Shown here: positions 43,789-61,308 of the stretch, piece after piece | How the letters are laid out: each line of letters starts with the position of its first letter | Position numbering within the stretch: the stretch's first letter is position 1 | From: Pseudomonas entomophila | Lineage (GTDB): Bacteria > Pseudomonadota > Gammaproteobacteria > Pseudomonadales > Pseudomonadaceae | Length of the DNA stretch: 64,000 nucleotides | Direction of reading: 5' to 3' | Assembly: GCF_029193575.1 (NCBI RefSeq) | Contig: NZ_JARGCS010000012.1 | Span: 496,001-560,000, forward strand | Translations under genes and position numbers: made by a program | Notes under the pieces: model-generated | What the model was told of the DNA's origin: nothing | Databases searched by the model: none | Seen by the model: the letters and a program-made list of their open reading frames with translations, nothing else

Positions 43789-46149
43789 ATGAAACGTCTG
43801 CTGCTAACTGCGGTGCTCTCCGCACTGATGATCGCTGAAGTTCACGCCGAGTCCTTCACCATCTCCGATATTCGCGTCAACGGCCTGCAGCGGGTTTCCG
43901 CTGGCAGCGTGTTCGGCGCGTTGCCGTTGAACGTTGGCGACCAGGTCGACGACCGGCGCCTGGTGGAGTCCACCCGCTCGCTGTTCAAGACCGGCTTCTT
44001 CCAGGACATCCAGCTGGACCGTGACGGCAATGTCCTGATCATCAACGTGGTCGAGCGCCCGTCGGTTTCGAGCATCGAAATCGAAGGCAACAAGGCGATC
44101 AGCACCGAAGACCTGATGAAAGGCCTGAAACAGTCGGGCCTGGCCGAAGGCGAGATCTTCCAGCGCGCCACCCTCGAAGGCGTGCGTAACGAACTGCAAC
44201 GCCAGTACGTGGCCCAGGGCCGTTACTCGGCCGAGGTCGACGCCGAAGTCGTGCCGCAGCCGCGCAACCGTGTCGGTCTGAAGATCAAGATCAACGAAGG
44301 CACCGTTGCCGCCATCCAGCACATCAACGTGGTCGGCAACACCGTGTTCAGCGATGAAGACCTGAGCCAGCTGTTCGAACTGAAGACCACCAACTGGCTG
44401 TCGTTCTTCAAGAACGATGACAAGTACGCCCGCGAAAAACTCTCCGGTGACTTGGAGCGCCTGCGTTCCTACTACCTGGACCGCGGCTACATCAACATGG
44501 ACATCGCCTCTACCCAGGTGTCCATCACCCCGGACAAGAAGCACGTCTACATCACCGTCAACGTCAACGAGGGCGAGAAGTACACCGTCCGTGACGTGAA
44601 GCTGTCCGGTGACCTCAAGGTGCCGGAAGACCAGGTCAAGTCGCTGCTGCTGGTGCAGCCAGGCCAGGTGTTCTCGCGCAAGGTGATGACCACCACTTCC
44701 GACCTGATCACCCGTCGACTGGGTAACGAAGGCTATACCTTCGCCAACGTCAACGGCGTGCCGCAGCCCAACGACCAGGATCACACCGTCGACATCATGT
44801 TCGTGGTCGACCCGGGCAAGCGCGCCTACGTGAACCGCATCAACTACCGCGGCAACACCAAGACCGAAGACGAAGTGCTGCGCCGCGAGATGCGCCAGAT
44901 GGAAGGCGGTTGGGCTTCGACCTACCTGATCGACCAGTCCAAGACCCGTCTCGAGCGCCTGGGCTTCTTCAAGGAAGTCAACGTCGAGACCCCGCCGGTG
45001 CCAGGCACCGACGACCAGGTCGACGTCAACTACAGCGTCGAGGAGCAGGCGTCCGGCTCGATCACCGCCAGTGTCGGCTTCGCCCAGAGCGCCGGCCTGA
45101 TCCTCGGCGGCTCGATCAGCCAGAGCAACTTCCTCGGCACCGGTAACAAGGTCTCCATCGGCCTGACCCGTTCGGAATACCAGACCCGCTACAACTTCGG
45201 CTTCGTCGACCCCTACTTCACGGCCGACGGCGTGAGCCTGGGCTACAACGCCTTCTACCGCAGCACCAACTACGACGACCTCGACGTCGACGTGGCCAGC
45301 TATGCGGTGGACAGCCTGGGTGCCGGTGTCAGCCTCGGCTACCCGATCAGCGAGACCTCGCGCCTGACCTACGGCCTGACCGTGCAGCAGGACAAGATCA
45401 AGACCGGCCGCTACACCGTCGATGAGATCTTCAAGTTCCTGCAGGACGAAGGTGACAACTTCCTGAACTTCAAGGCCTCGATTGGCTGGTCCGAGTCGAC
45501 ACTGAACAAAGGCGTACTGGCAACCCGTGGTCACTCCCAGAGCCTGACCCTGGAAACCACCGTGCCAGGCAGCGACCTGTCGTTCTACAAGCTCGACTAC
45601 CGTGGCCAGTTGTTCAAGCCAATCACCAATGAGTACACCCTCCGCCTGCACACCGAGCTGGGCTATGGTGATGGTTTCGGTTCCACCTCGGGCCTGCCGT
45701 TCTATGAAAACTACTACGCTGGTGGTTTCAACTCGGTGCGTGGTTTCAAGGACAGCAGCCTCGGCCCGCGCAGTACGCCGAGCCGTGGCCAGGCGGTGAC
45801 CGGTAACCAGGGCACCATCGCCGACCCGGACCAGGATCCGCTGCCGTTCGGTGGTAACGTCCTCGTCCAGGGCGGTGTCGAGTTGCTGTTCCCGCTGCCG
45901 TTCGTCAAGGACCAGCGTTCGCTGCGCACCTCGGTCTTCTGGGATGTGGGTAACGTGTTCGACACCAACTGCGGCTCCAAGCCGGATTGCGCGAAGGTCG
46001 GTTTCTCCGACATGGCCAGCTCCGTGGGCCTGGGCGTGACCTGGATTACCGCGCTGGGCCCGCTGAGCTTCAGCCTGGCGATGCCGATCAAGAAGCCGGA
46101 CGACGCCGATACCCAGGTGTTCCAATTCTCTCTGGGCCAGACCTTCTGA
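43789..46149 (+). CDS. bamA: outer-membrane protein assembly factor BamA
   Basis: Omp85 core of the BAM machine that inserts beta-barrels in the outer membrane. 786 residues. A 20-residue signal (ending EVHA) is followed by five POTRA domains. The first opens FTISDIRVNGLQRVSAGSVFGALPLNVGD; the fifth opens VNRINYRGNTKTEDEVLRREMRQMEGG, and the Omp85 barrel occupies the C-terminal half. The barrel shows GGFNSVRGFKDSSLGPR (near 648), with the VRGF motif of lid loop 6, and ends in a C-terminal phenylalanine (FSLGQTF), the barrel-sorting signal. Its length is in the normal range. Confidence 0.98.
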   Translation: MKRLLLTAVLSALMIAEVHAESFTISDIRVNGLQRVSAGSVFGALPLNVGDQVDDRRLVESTRSLFKTGFFQDIQLDRDGNVLIINVVERPSVSSIEIEGNKAISTEDLMKGLKQSGLAEGEIFQRATLEGVRNELQRQYVAQGRYSAEVDAEVVPQPRNRVGLKIKINEGTVAAIQHINVVGNTVFSDEDLSQLFELKTTNWLSFFKNDDKYAREKLSGDLERLRSYYLDRGYINMDIASTQVSITPDKKHVYITVNVNEGEKYTVRDVKLSGDLKVPEDQVKSLLLVQPGQVFSRKVMTTTSDLITRRLGNEGYTFANVNGVPQPNDQDHTVDIMFVVDPGKRAYVNRINYRGNTKTEDEVLRREMRQMEGGWASTYLIDQSKTRLERLGFFKEVNVETPPVPGTDDQVDVNYSVEEQASGSITASVGFAQSAGLILGGSISQSNFLGTGNKVSIGLTRSEYQTRYNFGFVDPYFTADGVSLGYNAFYRSTNYDDLDVDVASYAVDSLGAGVSLGYPISETSRLTYGLTVQQDKIKTGRYTVDEIFKFLQDEGDNFLNFKASIGWSESTLNKGVLATRGHSQSLTLETTVPGSDLSFYKLDYRGQLFKPITNEYTLRLHTELGYGDGFGSTSGLPFYENYYAGGFNSVRGFKDSSLGPRSTPSRGQAVTGNQGTIADPDQDPLPFGGNVLVQGGVELLFPLPFVKDQRSLRTSVFWDVGNVFDTNCGSKPDCAKVGFSDMASSVGLGVTWITALGPLSFSLAMPIKKPDDADTQVFQFSLGQTF

Positions 46150-46193
46150 GGTCGGCCCTCGCTTAACGACAACGGTTTATCCAGGAGTGCATC

Positions 46194-46697
46194 GTGCGTA
46201 AGTTGACTCAACTGGCCGTAGTGGCCGCGGCGCTGGTCGCCACCCCGGCTTTCGCCGAAATGAAGATTGCCGTTCTGAACTATCAGATGGCCCTGCTCGA
46301 ATCCGACGCGGCCAAGAAGTACGCCGTCGATGCGGAGAAGAAGTTCGGCCCGCAGCTGACCCAGCTGAAGAACCTGGAAAGCAGCGCCAAGGGCATCCAG
46401 GACCGCCTGATCAAGGGTGGCGACAAGATGCAGCAGCAAGAGCGTGAGCGCCTGGAGCTCGAATTCAAACAGAAGGCACGCGACTTCCAGTTCCAGTCCA
46501 AGGAACTGAACGAAGCCAAGGCCGTTGCCGACCGCGACATGCTCAAGCAACTCAAGCCCAAGCTCGACGGCGCTGTCGAAGAAGTCATCAAGAAGGGTGG
46601 TTTCGACCTGGTGCTCGAGCGTGGTGCGGTCATCGATGTCAAACCGCAGTACGACATCACCCGCCAGGTTATCGAGCGTATGAACCAAGCGCGTTGA
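46194..46697 (+). CDS. skp: periplasmic chaperone Skp/OmpH
   Basis: 167 residues. The start codon is GTG at 46194, with CAGGAG 7 nt upstream. Signal peptide of 21 residues (ending TPAFA). The mature protein has the small beta body [22 protein letters not shown] and two long charged helices ([45 protein letters not shown]) that form the tentacles of the trimeric chaperone. It escorts outer-membrane proteins to BamA, encoded immediately upstream. The stop is followed one base later by lpxD. Confidence 0.95.
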   Translation: MRKLTQLAVVAAALVATPAFAEMKIAVLNYQMALLESDAAKKYAVDAEKKFGPQLTQLKNLESSAKGIQDRLIKGGDKMQQQERERLELEFKQKARDFQFQSKELNEAKAVADRDMLKQLKPKLDGAVEEVIKKGGFDLVLERGAVIDVKPQYDITRQVIERMNQAR

Positions 46698-46698
46698 T

Positions 46699-47754
46699 AT
46701 GACCCTGACCATGACGCTCGGCCAGTTGGCCGAGGCCCTCGGGGCCACCCTCAAGGGCCCTGAAGGGCTGCAGATCACCGGGCTGGCGACCTTGCAGGAA
46801 GCCGGGCCGGGGCAGTTGAGCTTCCTGGCCAACAAGCAGTACCGCAAGTACCTGGACGATTCCAAGGCCGCCGCGGTGCTGCTCAAGGCCGATGACGCCG
46901 AAGGTTTCGCTGGCAACGCCCTGATCGTCGCCGACCCGTACTTGGCCTACGCACGCATTTCCCACCTGTTCGACCCCAAACCCAAGGCTGTGGCGGGAAT
47001 CCATCCCAGCGCCGTGGTGGCCGGGGATGCCCAGGTGGATGCCAGCGCCAGCATCGGCCCGTTCGCGGTCATCGAAAGCGGTGCGCGCATTGGGGCAAAC
47101 GTTGCCGTGGGGGCTCACTGCTTCATCGGCGCGCGCTGCGTGATTGGTGATGACGGCTGGTTGGCACCGCGCGTCACGCTGTACCACGACGTGACCATCG
47201 GCAAGCGCGTGGTCATTCAATCCGGTGCGGTGATCGGGGGCGAGGGCTTTGGTTTCGCCAACGAGAAGGGCGTGTGGAACAAGATCGCACAGATCGGTGG
47301 CGTGACCCTTGGCGATGACGTGGAAATCGGCGTCAACACCGCCGTCGACCGCGGGGCCTTGTCGGACACGCGCATCGGCAACGGCGTCAAGCTCGACAAC
47401 CAGATCCAGATCGCCCATAACGTCCAGGTCGGTGATCACACGGCGATGGCCGCCTGTGTCGGGATTTCCGGCAGCACGCGCATCGGCAAGCACTGCATGA
47501 TCGCCGGTGGCGTCGGTATGGTCGGTCACATCGACGTTTGCGACAACGTATTCGTTTCCGGAATGACCATGGTGACCCGCTCCATCACGGAACCGGGTGG
47601 CTATTCCTCCGGCACGGCCATGCAACCTTTGGCCGAATGGCGCAAGAGCGCTGCGCGCATCCGTCAGTTGGACGAGATGTCCAAACGCCTCCAGCAATTG
47701 GAAAAACGTGTCGATACCGTGACCTCAGGTGGCCAGCCTGCATCAGAAGGCTGA
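46699..47754 (+). CDS. lpxD: UDP-3-O-(3-hydroxyacyl)glucosamine N-acyltransferase
   Basis: Third step of lipid A synthesis. 351 residues. An N-terminal uridine-binding domain ([62 protein letters not shown]) is followed by a left-handed beta-helix of hexapeptide repeats from about residue 100 to 310. The catalytic histidine region is [28 protein letters not shown] (near 235-265), and a C-terminal helix follows ([19 protein letters not shown]). The ATG lies one base after the skp stop. Confidence 0.97.
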   Translation: MTLTMTLGQLAEALGATLKGPEGLQITGLATLQEAGPGQLSFLANKQYRKYLDDSKAAAVLLKADDAEGFAGNALIVADPYLAYARISHLFDPKPKAVAGIHPSAVVAGDAQVDASASIGPFAVIESGARIGANVAVGAHCFIGARCVIGDDGWLAPRVTLYHDVTIGKRVVIQSGAVIGGEGFGFANEKGVWNKIAQIGGVTLGDDVEIGVNTAVDRGALSDTRIGNGVKLDNQIQIAHNVQVGDHTAMAACVGISGSTRIGKHCMIAGGVGMVGHIDVCDNVFVSGMTMVTRSITEPGGYSSGTAMQPLAEWRKSAARIRQLDEMSKRLQQLEKRVDTVTSGGQPASEG

Positions 47755-47791
47755 TACCATTCCCTGAGCAAGAGTGAACAGTCGCTAGCTG

Positions 47792-47817
47792 GCTCCTCTT
47801 TGGATTGCAAAAGGAGC
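47792..47817 (+). other. stem-loop in the lpxD-fabZ gap
   Basis: GCTCCT (47792-47797) and TTTG (47799-47802) pair with CAAA (47808-47811) and AGGAGC (47812-47817) around GATTG. The 3' arm holds AAGGAG, a perfect Shine-Dalgarno sequence 3 nt before an in-frame GTG (47820). It is therefore either a hidden ribosome site for an upstream FabZ start or a processing hairpin. Confidence 0.4.
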
Positions 47818-47867
47818 GTGTGGTCAGCACCTGCGCTCCCTATTCTTACTACAGGCTTCCCCCCGAA

Positions 47868-48308
47868 ATGATGGACATCAACGAGATTCGCGAATACCTG
47901 CCTCACCGCTACCCGTTCCTGCTGGTGGACCGGGTGACGGACCTGGACTTCGAGGCCCAGAGCATTCGTGCCTACAAGAATGTCAGCATCAACGAGCCGT
48001 TCTTCAATGGCCACTTCCCGGCACACCCCATCATGCCGGGTGTGCTGATCATCGAGGCCATGGCCCAGGCCGCCGGGATTCTCGGTTTCAAGATGCTCGA
48101 TGCCAAGCCGGCCGATGGCACCCTGTACTACTTCGTCGGCTCCGACAAACTGCGTTTCCGCCAGCCGGTGCTGCCGGGTGACCAGTTGGTGCTGGAAGCG
48201 AAGTTCCTCAGCCGCAAGAGCATGATCTGGAAGTTCGAATGCCGAGCCCTGGTAGATGGCAAGCCGGTCTGCTCGGCAGAGATCACCTGCGCGGAACGCT
48301 CCCTATGA
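47868..48308 (+). CDS. fabZ: 3-hydroxyacyl-[ACP] dehydratase FabZ
   Basis: Dehydrates beta-hydroxyacyl-ACP in fatty-acid elongation; competes with LpxA for hydroxyacyl-ACP. 146 residues from [23 protein letters not shown], the standard N-terminus. The catalytic pair lies in [24 protein letters not shown]: histidine near 49 and glutamate near 63. The ribosome site for this ATG is poor (AGG about 13 nt upstream). An in-frame GTG at 47820, after AAGGAG, would add 16 residues. The stop overlaps lpxA by 4 nt. Confidence 0.95.
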   Translation: MMDINEIREYLPHRYPFLLVDRVTDLDFEAQSIRAYKNVSINEPFFNGHFPAHPIMPGVLIIEAMAQAAGILGFKMLDAKPADGTLYYFVGSDKLRFRQPVLPGDQLVLEAKFLSRKSMIWKFECRALVDGKPVCSAEITCAERSL

Positions 48309-49081
48309 ATTCGATTGATCCGCGGGCGATCATCGACCCTTCGGCCAAGGTGGCCGCAGGCGTCGAGATCGGCCCCTGGTCGATCGTAGGCCCCGACGTG
48401 GAAATCGGCGAGGGCACCGTCATCGGTCCGCACGTGGTCCTCAAGGGCCCGACCCGGATCGGTCGGCATAACCGCATCTATCAATTCTCCTCGATCGGCG
48501 AAGATACCCCTGACTTGAAGTACAAGGGCGAGCCGACCCGCCTGGTGATCGGCGATCACAACGTGATCCGCGAAGGCGTCACCATTCACCGTGGGACCAT
48601 CCAGGACCGCTCGGAAACCACCCTGGGCGACCATAACCTGATCATGGCCTACGCCCACATCGGCCATGACAGCGTGATCGGCAACCATTGCATCCTGGTC
48701 AACAACACCGCGCTGGCGGGCCATGTGCACGTCGGCGACTGGGCGATCCTGTCCGGCTACACCCTGGTGCACCAGTACTGCCATATCGGCGCCCACGCTT
48801 TCTCTGGCATGGGCACGGCGATCGGCAAGGATGTCCCGGCCTTCGTCACCGTTTTCGGCAGCCCCGCCGAGGCGCGTAGCATGAACTTCGAGGGCATGCG
48901 CCGCCGGGGTTTCAGTGAAGAAGTGATCCACGCCCTGCGCCGTGCCTACAAGGTGGTCTATCGCCAGGGCCTGACCGTCGAAGAGGCGCTCAAGGAACTG
49001 GATGAGCTGGCTGGCCAGCATGTCGAGGTCGAGCTGTTCCGCCAGTCGATCGTGAACTCCGCCCGCGGCATCACCCGCTGA
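48305..49081 (+). CDS. lpxA: UDP-N-acetylglucosamine O-acyltransferase
   Basis: First step of lipid A synthesis. 258 residues, a left-handed beta-helix built on hexapeptides ([31 protein letters not shown]), then a C-terminal helical bundle. The catalytic histidine lies in [17 protein letters not shown] (near 120), and the acyl-ruler region follows in [19 protein letters not shown]. The start at 48305 overlaps the fabZ stop (ATGA). lpxB follows after one base. Confidence 0.97.
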   Translation: MNSIDPRAIIDPSAKVAAGVEIGPWSIVGPDVEIGEGTVIGPHVVLKGPTRIGRHNRIYQFSSIGEDTPDLKYKGEPTRLVIGDHNVIREGVTIHRGTIQDRSETTLGDHNLIMAYAHIGHDSVIGNHCILVNNTALAGHVHVGDWAILSGYTLVHQYCHIGAHAFSGMGTAIGKDVPAFVTVFGSPAEARSMNFEGMRRRGFSEEVIHALRRAYKVVYRQGLTVEEALKELDELAGQHVEVELFRQSIVNSARGITR

Positions 49082-49082
49082 C

Positions 49083-50210
49083 ATGGCCCAGCTCTGTGTA
49101 GCGCTGGTGGCCGGCGAGGCCAGTGGCGACATCCTCGGCTCGGGCCTGATGCGCGCGCTCAAGGCGCAGCATCCCGATGTTCGCTTCATCGGTGTCGGTG
49201 GTCCGTTGATGGAGGCCGAAGGCCTGCAATCCTATTTTCCCATGGAGCGCCTGGCGGTCATGGGGTTGGTCGAGGTGCTGGGGCGCCTGCGTGAGCTGCT
49301 CAAGCGGCGCAAAGCGTTGATTCGCACCTTGATCGACGAACAACCCGATGTGTTCATCGGCATCGATGCGCCGGATTTCACCCTCAATATCGAGCTGAAG
49401 CTGCGCCAGGCCGGGATCAAGACAGTGCACTACGTCAGCCCATCGGTGTGGGCGTGGCGGCAGAAGCGCGTGCTGAAGATCCGCGAAGGCTGCGACCTGA
49501 TGCTGACCCTGCTGCCCTTCGAGGCCAGGTTCTACGAGGAACAGGGCGTACCGGTGCGTTTCGTCGGCCATCCACTGGCCGACACCATTCCCCTCGACGC
49601 TGATCGCCAGGCCGCGCGCGCCGTGCTGGGGTTGGGCGACGGGCCGCTGGTGGCGTTGATGCCGGGCAGCCGTGGTGGAGAGGTCGGACGCCTGGGCGCG
49701 TTGTTCCTCGATGCGGCGCAGCGCCTGCGCGAGTTGGTGCCGGGCGTGCGCTTCGTTTCGCCCTGCGCCAACCCTGCGCGCCGCGCCCAGCTCGAGCAGA
49801 TGCTGCAAGGCCGCGACCTGCCGCTGACCCTGCTCGACGGTCAGTCGCACCAGGCCCTGGCGGCGTGCGACGCGGTGCTCATCGCCTCCGGCACCGCCAC
49901 CCTCGAGGCCCTGCTGTACAAGCGCCCGATGGTGGTCGCCTACCGCTTGGCGGGGCTGACGTACTGGATCCTCAAGCGCATGGTCAAGAGCCCCTACGTT
50001 TCCTTGCCCAACCTGCTGGCCCAGCGCCCGCTGGTGCCGGAGCTGCTGCAGGACGCCGCGACCCCCGAGGCCCTGGCCAGTACCCTGGCGCCGCTGGTGG
50101 CCGATGGCCGTGAGCAGACGGAGCATTTCGACCAGATCCACCGCACCCTGCGCCGCGATGCCTCTAACCAGGCCGCCGACGCGGTGCTGGCTTTGCTGAA
50201 GGACCGATGA
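49083..50210 (+). CDS. lpxB: lipid-A-disaccharide synthase
   Basis: Joins UDP-2,3-diacylglucosamine and lipid X with release of UDP; peripheral membrane GT19 enzyme. 375 residues. Diagnostic segments are [19 protein letters not shown] (near 6-24), [51 protein letters not shown] and [23 protein letters not shown] (near 263-285), and [15 protein letters not shown]. It completes the lpxD-fabZ-lpxA-lpxB block. Confidence 0.97.
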   Translation: MAQLCVALVAGEASGDILGSGLMRALKAQHPDVRFIGVGGPLMEAEGLQSYFPMERLAVMGLVEVLGRLRELLKRRKALIRTLIDEQPDVFIGIDAPDFTLNIELKLRQAGIKTVHYVSPSVWAWRQKRVLKIREGCDLMLTLLPFEARFYEEQGVPVRFVGHPLADTIPLDADRQAARAVLGLGDGPLVALMPGSRGGEVGRLGALFLDAAQRLRELVPGVRFVSPCANPARRAQLEQMLQGRDLPLTLLDGQSHQALAACDAVLIASGTATLEALLYKRPMVVAYRLAGLTYWILKRMVKSPYVSLPNLLAQRPLVPELLQDAATPEALASTLAPLVADGREQTEHFDQIHRTLRRDASNQAADAVLALLKDR

Positions 50211-50211
50211 C

Positions 50212-50835
50212 ATGCAGATGGGACTGGATTTCAACCTGGTCGAGGACTTGGTCGCCGGTGTCGATGAGGTCGGCCGCGGCCCGCTGTGTGGCGCGGTGGT
50301 CACTGCCGCGGTGATCCTCGATCCAAGCAGGCCGATCCTTGGCCTGAACGATTCGAAGAAACTCACCGAAGCCAAGCGCGAGGCGCTGTTCGACGAGATC
50401 TGCGAAAAGGCCCTGAGCTTCTGTATCGCCCGTGCCGAGGTCGAGGAGATCGACCGGTTGAACATTCTCCACGCCACCATGCTGGCCATGCAGCGCGCGG
50501 TCGAAGGCTTGAGCGTGACCCCGAAACTGGCGCTGATCGACGGCAACCGCTGCCCGAAGCTGGCAGTGCCCGCGGCGCCGGTGGTGCAGGGCGATGCCCA
50601 GGTGCCGGCGATCGCCGCCGCGTCGATCCTGGCCAAGGTCACCCGTGACCGCGAGATGAGCGCGTTCGAGCTCATCTACCCGGGGTATGGGATCGGCGGG
50701 CATAAAGGCTACCCGACACCGGTGCACCTCGAAGCCCTGGCGCGCCTGGGGCCGACGCCGATTCACCGACGCTCGTTCGCGCCGGTGCGGGCGGCCTACG
50801 AGGCCCGCGAAGGCGTCCCCGGCTCATTGATCTGA
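50212..50835 (+). CDS. rnhB: ribonuclease HII
   Basis: Cuts RNA in RNA-DNA hybrids, including single ribonucleotides. 207 residues. The acidic metal site is set by [22 protein letters not shown] (Asp and Glu near 17-18), LALIDGNRC (Asp near 105), and ITRDR-type [10 protein letters not shown] (near 140), then [12 protein letters not shown] and HRRSFAPVR. It begins one base after lpxB; a second in-frame ATG is at 50218. Position between lpxB and dnaE is conserved in gammaproteobacteria. Confidence 0.96.
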   Translation: MQMGLDFNLVEDLVAGVDEVGRGPLCGAVVTAAVILDPSRPILGLNDSKKLTEAKREALFDEICEKALSFCIARAEVEEIDRLNILHATMLAMQRAVEGLSVTPKLALIDGNRCPKLAVPAAPVVQGDAQVPAIAAASILAKVTRDREMSAFELIYPGYGIGGHKGYPTPVHLEALARLGPTPIHRRSFAPVRAAYEAREGVPGSLI

Positions 50836-50846
50836 GCGGGGCGCCG

Positions 50847-50891
50847 GGGCTGCTGCGCAGCCCATCGCGGGGCGAGCCCGCTCCCGCAGGT
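50847..50891 (+). repeat. REP element between rnhB and dnaE
   Basis: The core is CCCATCGCGGGGCGAGCCCG followed by CTCCCGCAGG, plus orientation, preceded by GGGGCTGCTGCGCAGCCC, which is itself a hairpin. It breaks the rnhB-dnaE transcript at a point where a dnaE promoter follows. Confidence 0.75.
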
Positions 50892-50925
50892 TCGGGAGCG
50901 GTCCCTTAACCCTCGTGCATTACGC

Positions 50926-50931
50926 TACAAT
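50926..50931 (+). promoter_or_regulatory. candidate dnaE promoter -10
   Basis: TACAAT at 50926-50931, about 38 nt before the dnaE start. No convincing -35 lies at 16-18 nt. It is supported by the REP element just upstream, which separates dnaE from rnhB. Confidence 0.35.
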
Positions 50932-50968
50932 CCCGCCCTTGTCGTTCAGCACTGCAACAGGACTTCCC

Positions 50969-54493
<3,525 letters not shown>

Positions 54494-54598
54494 ACCGACG
54501 AATTTTAATCTCGACCTGAACGCGCCTGATCCCTTAAGGTAGGGCGCCAAACGGATCAACCGGCCGGCCGCCTGGCCGTAGACCCAAGACGGATGCCT

Positions 54599-55546
54599 AT
54601 GAACCCGAATTTCCTCGATTTCGAACAGCCGATTGCCGACCTGCAAGCCAAGATCGAAGAGCTGCGCCTGGTCGGTAACGACAACTCGCTGAACATCAGC
54701 GATGAAATTGCCCGTCTGCAAGACAAGAGCAGCACCCTGACCGAAAGCATCTTCGGCAACCTGACCAGCTGGCAAATCGCCCGCCTGGCCCGCCACCCGC
54801 GTCGTCCGTACACCCTGGACTACATCGACCACATCTTCACCGAGTTCGAAGAACTGCACGGCGACCGTCACTTCTCCGACGACGCCGCCATCGTCGGCGG
54901 TACCGCGCGCCTGGATGGCAAGCCAGTGATGGTCATCGGCCACCAGAAGGGTCGTGAAGTGCGCGAGAAGGTTCGCCGCAACTTCGGCATGCCGCGTCCG
55001 GAAGGCTACCGCAAGGCCTGCCGCCTGATGGAAATGGCCGAACGCTTCAAGATGCCGATCCTGACCTTCATCGACACCCCAGGCGCCTACCCGGGCATCG
55101 ACGCCGAGGAGCGTAACCAGAGCGAGGCCATCGCCTGGAACCTGCGGGTGATGGCGCGCCTGAAGACCCCGATCATCGCCACCGTGATCGGTGAGGGCGG
55201 TTCCGGCGGCGCACTGGCCATCGGCGTGTGCGACCAACTGAACATGCTGCAGTACTCCACCTACTCGGTGATCTCGCCGGAAGGCTGCGCCTCGATCCTG
55301 TGGAAGACCGCCGACAAGGCCGCCGACGCCGCCGAGGCCATGGGCATCACCGCCGAGCGCCTGAAGAGCCTGAACATCGTCGACAAGGTCATCGGCGAGC
55401 CCCTGGGCGGCGCCCATCGCGACCCGGCGACGATGTCGGCGAGCATCCGCGGCGACCTGATCGAACAGCTGGACATGCTCGGCAAGTTCGACAACGACGC
55501 CTTGCTGGCGCGCCGATACGAGCGCCTGATGAGTTACGGCCTCTGA
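54599..55546 (+). CDS. accA: acetyl-CoA carboxylase carboxyltransferase subunit alpha
   Basis: With AccD transfers the carboxyl from biotin to acetyl-CoA, giving malonyl-CoA. 315 residues from [23 protein letters not shown]; an ATG six bases earlier is also in frame. Motifs: [101 protein letters not shown] and the oxyanion-type [12 protein letters not shown] (near 200). It follows dnaE by about 105 nt, as in E. coli. Confidence 0.98.
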   Translation: MNPNFLDFEQPIADLQAKIEELRLVGNDNSLNISDEIARLQDKSSTLTESIFGNLTSWQIARLARHPRRPYTLDYIDHIFTEFEELHGDRHFSDDAAIVGGTARLDGKPVMVIGHQKGREVREKVRRNFGMPRPEGYRKACRLMEMAERFKMPILTFIDTPGAYPGIDAEERNQSEAIAWNLRVMARLKTPIIATVIGEGGSGGALAIGVCDQLNMLQYSTYSVISPEGCASILWKTADKAADAAEAMGITAERLKSLNIVDKVIGEPLGGAHRDPATMSASIRGDLIEQLDMLGKFDNDALLARRYERLMSYGL

Positions 55547-55566
55547 TCCATTCGGGGCCGCATTGC

Positions 55567-55655
55567 GGCCCATTCGCGGGGCAAGCCCGCTCCCACAGGG
55601 GCGTACCGTTCTTACGGTCAACGCTGAACCTGTAGGGGCGGGCTTGCCCCGCGAT
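55567..55655. repeat. inverted pair of REP elements between accA and tilS
   Basis: Plus copy 55567-55599 (CATTCGCGGGGCAAGCCCGC then TCCCACAGG) and minus copy 55627-55655 (AACCTGTAGGGGCGGGCTTG then CCCCGCGAT) can fold on each other; 27 nt separate them. The pair ends 21 nt before the tilS start, so it probably separates accA from tilS expression. Confidence 0.8.
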
Positions 55656-55676
55656 GCTATTTCTTGTGAGGCACCC

Positions 55677-56960
55677 ATGCTCGACCTCACCCCCTGGCTC
55701 AACGCCCCCGCCTGGCACGTCGCCTTCTCCGGCGGCCTCGACTCCACCGTCCTGCTGCACCTGCTCGCCGACCGCGCTCGTCACCCTGACGCGCCGCCGT
55801 TGCGCGCTGTCCATATCCACCATGGCCTGCAATCCGCCGCCGACGCCTGGCCTGTACACTGCCAGCAAGTTTGCGACGCACTGGGCATCGAGCTCAGCGT
55901 GGTCCACGTCCAAGTCCCTCCCGGCGCCAGCCTCGAACAGGCAGCGCGCGAAGCCCGCTACCGTGCCTTCAGTGCCATCGTCGGCCCCGGCGAGGTGCTG
56001 TTCATCGGCCAGCACCGCGAGGACCAGGCCGAAACCTTGCTGTTTCGGCTTTTGCGCGGCGCTGGCCTGCGCGGTTTGGCGGCGATGCCGACATCCCGGC
56101 CGTTGGGGCAGGGGTGGTTGGCCAGGCCAATGTTGCACCTTGCCCGTGAGCACTTGCAGCAATATGCCCAGGCAGCGGGGTTGCGTTGGATCGAAGACCC
56201 CTCCAACAGCGACACCGCCTTCGCCCGCAACTTCCTGCGCGCCGAGGTGTTCCCGCTGTTGCGCCAGCGCTGGCCGCAAGCCAGCCAGAACCTCGCACGG
56301 GGTGCCGCGCACCTGGGCGAGGCGCTGGAGCTGCTGGACGAACTCGCTTGCAGCGACATAGCCGCTGCCGTCCCCGGCGCGCCAGCGCAATGGCCCGGCC
56401 TCGACTCCCTGGACCTCGGCACCCTCGCCGCACTGTCCCCGGCGCGCCAGCGCAATGCCCTGCAGCACTGGCTGGTGGCCCGCACCCGGCTGCCCGATAG
56501 TCGCCACTGGGCTGGCTGGGAAGACTTGCGCGACGCCGCGCCCGCCGCCCAGCCGATCTGGCGCCTGACCGACGGGCAACTGCAACGCAGCCAGGGTCGC
56601 CTTTGGTGGTTGAGCGGCGCCTGGCTCGTCGCGCCTACGGGTGACGTCCTCTGGGACGACCCCCGCCAGGCGCTACCCTTGCCCGGCAACGGCAGCGTGC
56701 TGCTGGCTGGGGACGAGCCGCCGAGCGGCCTGCGCATCGCTTACCGCCAGGGCGGCGAAGTGCTCGATACCCCCGGGCGCGGCCGGCGCGACCTCAAGCG
56801 CCTGCTCAACGAACAGCAGGTGCCGCATTTCCTGCGCCAGCGTCTGCCGTTGCTGTTCCACGGCGAGCGCCTGCTTGCGGTGGCGAACCTGCCGGCGCTG
56901 GGGCAGGGGGCCTGGCAACTGTACTGGCAGCCACCGACGAACGTGCAAGGTTTGAGGTGA
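55677..56960 (+). CDS. tilS: tRNA(Ile)-lysidine synthase
   Basis: Converts C34 of the AUA-reading tRNA-Ile to lysidine, changing both its codon and charging identity; essential. 427 residues. N-terminal ATP pyrophosphatase PP-loop is WHVAFSGGLDSTVLLHLLAD (near 14-33), with VHIHHGLQ and LFIGQHREDQAETLLFRLLRGAGLRGLAAM. The central helical and C-terminal tRNA-binding domains follow (GGEVLDTPGRGRRDLKRLLNEQQVPHFLRQRLPLLFHGERLLAVANL). GAGG lies 7 nt before the ATG. Confidence 0.95.
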   Translation: MLDLTPWLNAPAWHVAFSGGLDSTVLLHLLADRARHPDAPPLRAVHIHHGLQSAADAWPVHCQQVCDALGIELSVVHVQVPPGASLEQAAREARYRAFSAIVGPGEVLFIGQHREDQAETLLFRLLRGAGLRGLAAMPTSRPLGQGWLARPMLHLAREHLQQYAQAAGLRWIEDPSNSDTAFARNFLRAEVFPLLRQRWPQASQNLARGAAHLGEALELLDELACSDIAAAVPGAPAQWPGLDSLDLGTLAALSPARQRNALQHWLVARTRLPDSRHWAGWEDLRDAAPAAQPIWRLTDGQLQRSQGRLWWLSGAWLVAPTGDVLWDDPRQALPLPGNGSVLLAGDEPPSGLRIAYRQGGEVLDTPGRGRRDLKRLLNEQQVPHFLRQRLPLLFHGERLLAVANLPALGQGAWQLYWQPPTNVQGLR

Positions 56961-57104
56961 AGGTGACATTCCGGTAGACTACCCTCCCTTCTTGATACAG
57001 CTTCTGTGGGTTCCTCGAAAACACAGGAGTTGCCGATTACCAAGCAGTTTTTTGCTGGGCTGATTCTTAAAATGACGAGCGAGCTCCATGCCGGGACAAC
57101 CCCG

Positions 57105-57116
57105 GTCTGTACAGAC
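57105..57116. promoter_or_regulatory. perfect 12-bp palindrome in the pyrG leader
   Basis: GTCTGTACAGAC lies 113 nt before the pyrG start, preceded by a small hairpin (CCGGG-acaac-CCCGG, 57091-57105). The tilS-pyrG gap is 268 bp. Its role is unknown; the centre CTGTACAG does not fit a LexA box, which needs 8 nt between CTGT and ACAG. Confidence 0.3.
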
Positions 57117-57207
57117 GCGGCAGTTTTTCGAGATGCACTGTGATTGACGCAGGTGACCGGGGGCTTCGGCCTTCCTTCGCTTTCTCCGGCGGCGCTGGCC
57201 GCCTTAA

Positions 57208-59707
<2,500 letters not shown>

Positions 59708-59741
59708 AGCGCATTTCTCGGGTAAAGTACCGCCCGTTCCA

Positions 59742-61149
<1,408 letters not shown>

Positions 61150-61232
61150 GCAAGAGATGGTAAAAAGACAGCAGCCGAGGCTGCCTGAGCGCTCTCACTG
61201 AGGGCTCGGGCGCTTGCTGCGGGTTTCTGTCG

Positions 61233-61260
61233 ACGAAGCCTGGCCTTGGCCAGGCTTCGT
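61233..61260 (+). terminator. 13-bp stem after eno
   Basis: ACGAAGCCTGGCC (61233-61245) and GGCCAGGCTTCGT (61248-61260) are perfectly complementary around TT, so the real loop is CTTG. The stem is very stable, although no T-run follows (GCTGTTCG). It separates eno from ftsB. Confidence 0.6.
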
Positions 61261-61308
61261 GCTGTTCGAGACCCCTGTGTCGCGGTCTTTTAACCTCTGG
61301 ATACCTTG

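Noticed and set aside
57105..57116. LexA-like box in the pyrG leader
   Set aside because: CTGT and ACAG are adjacent; a LexA box needs 8 nt between them.
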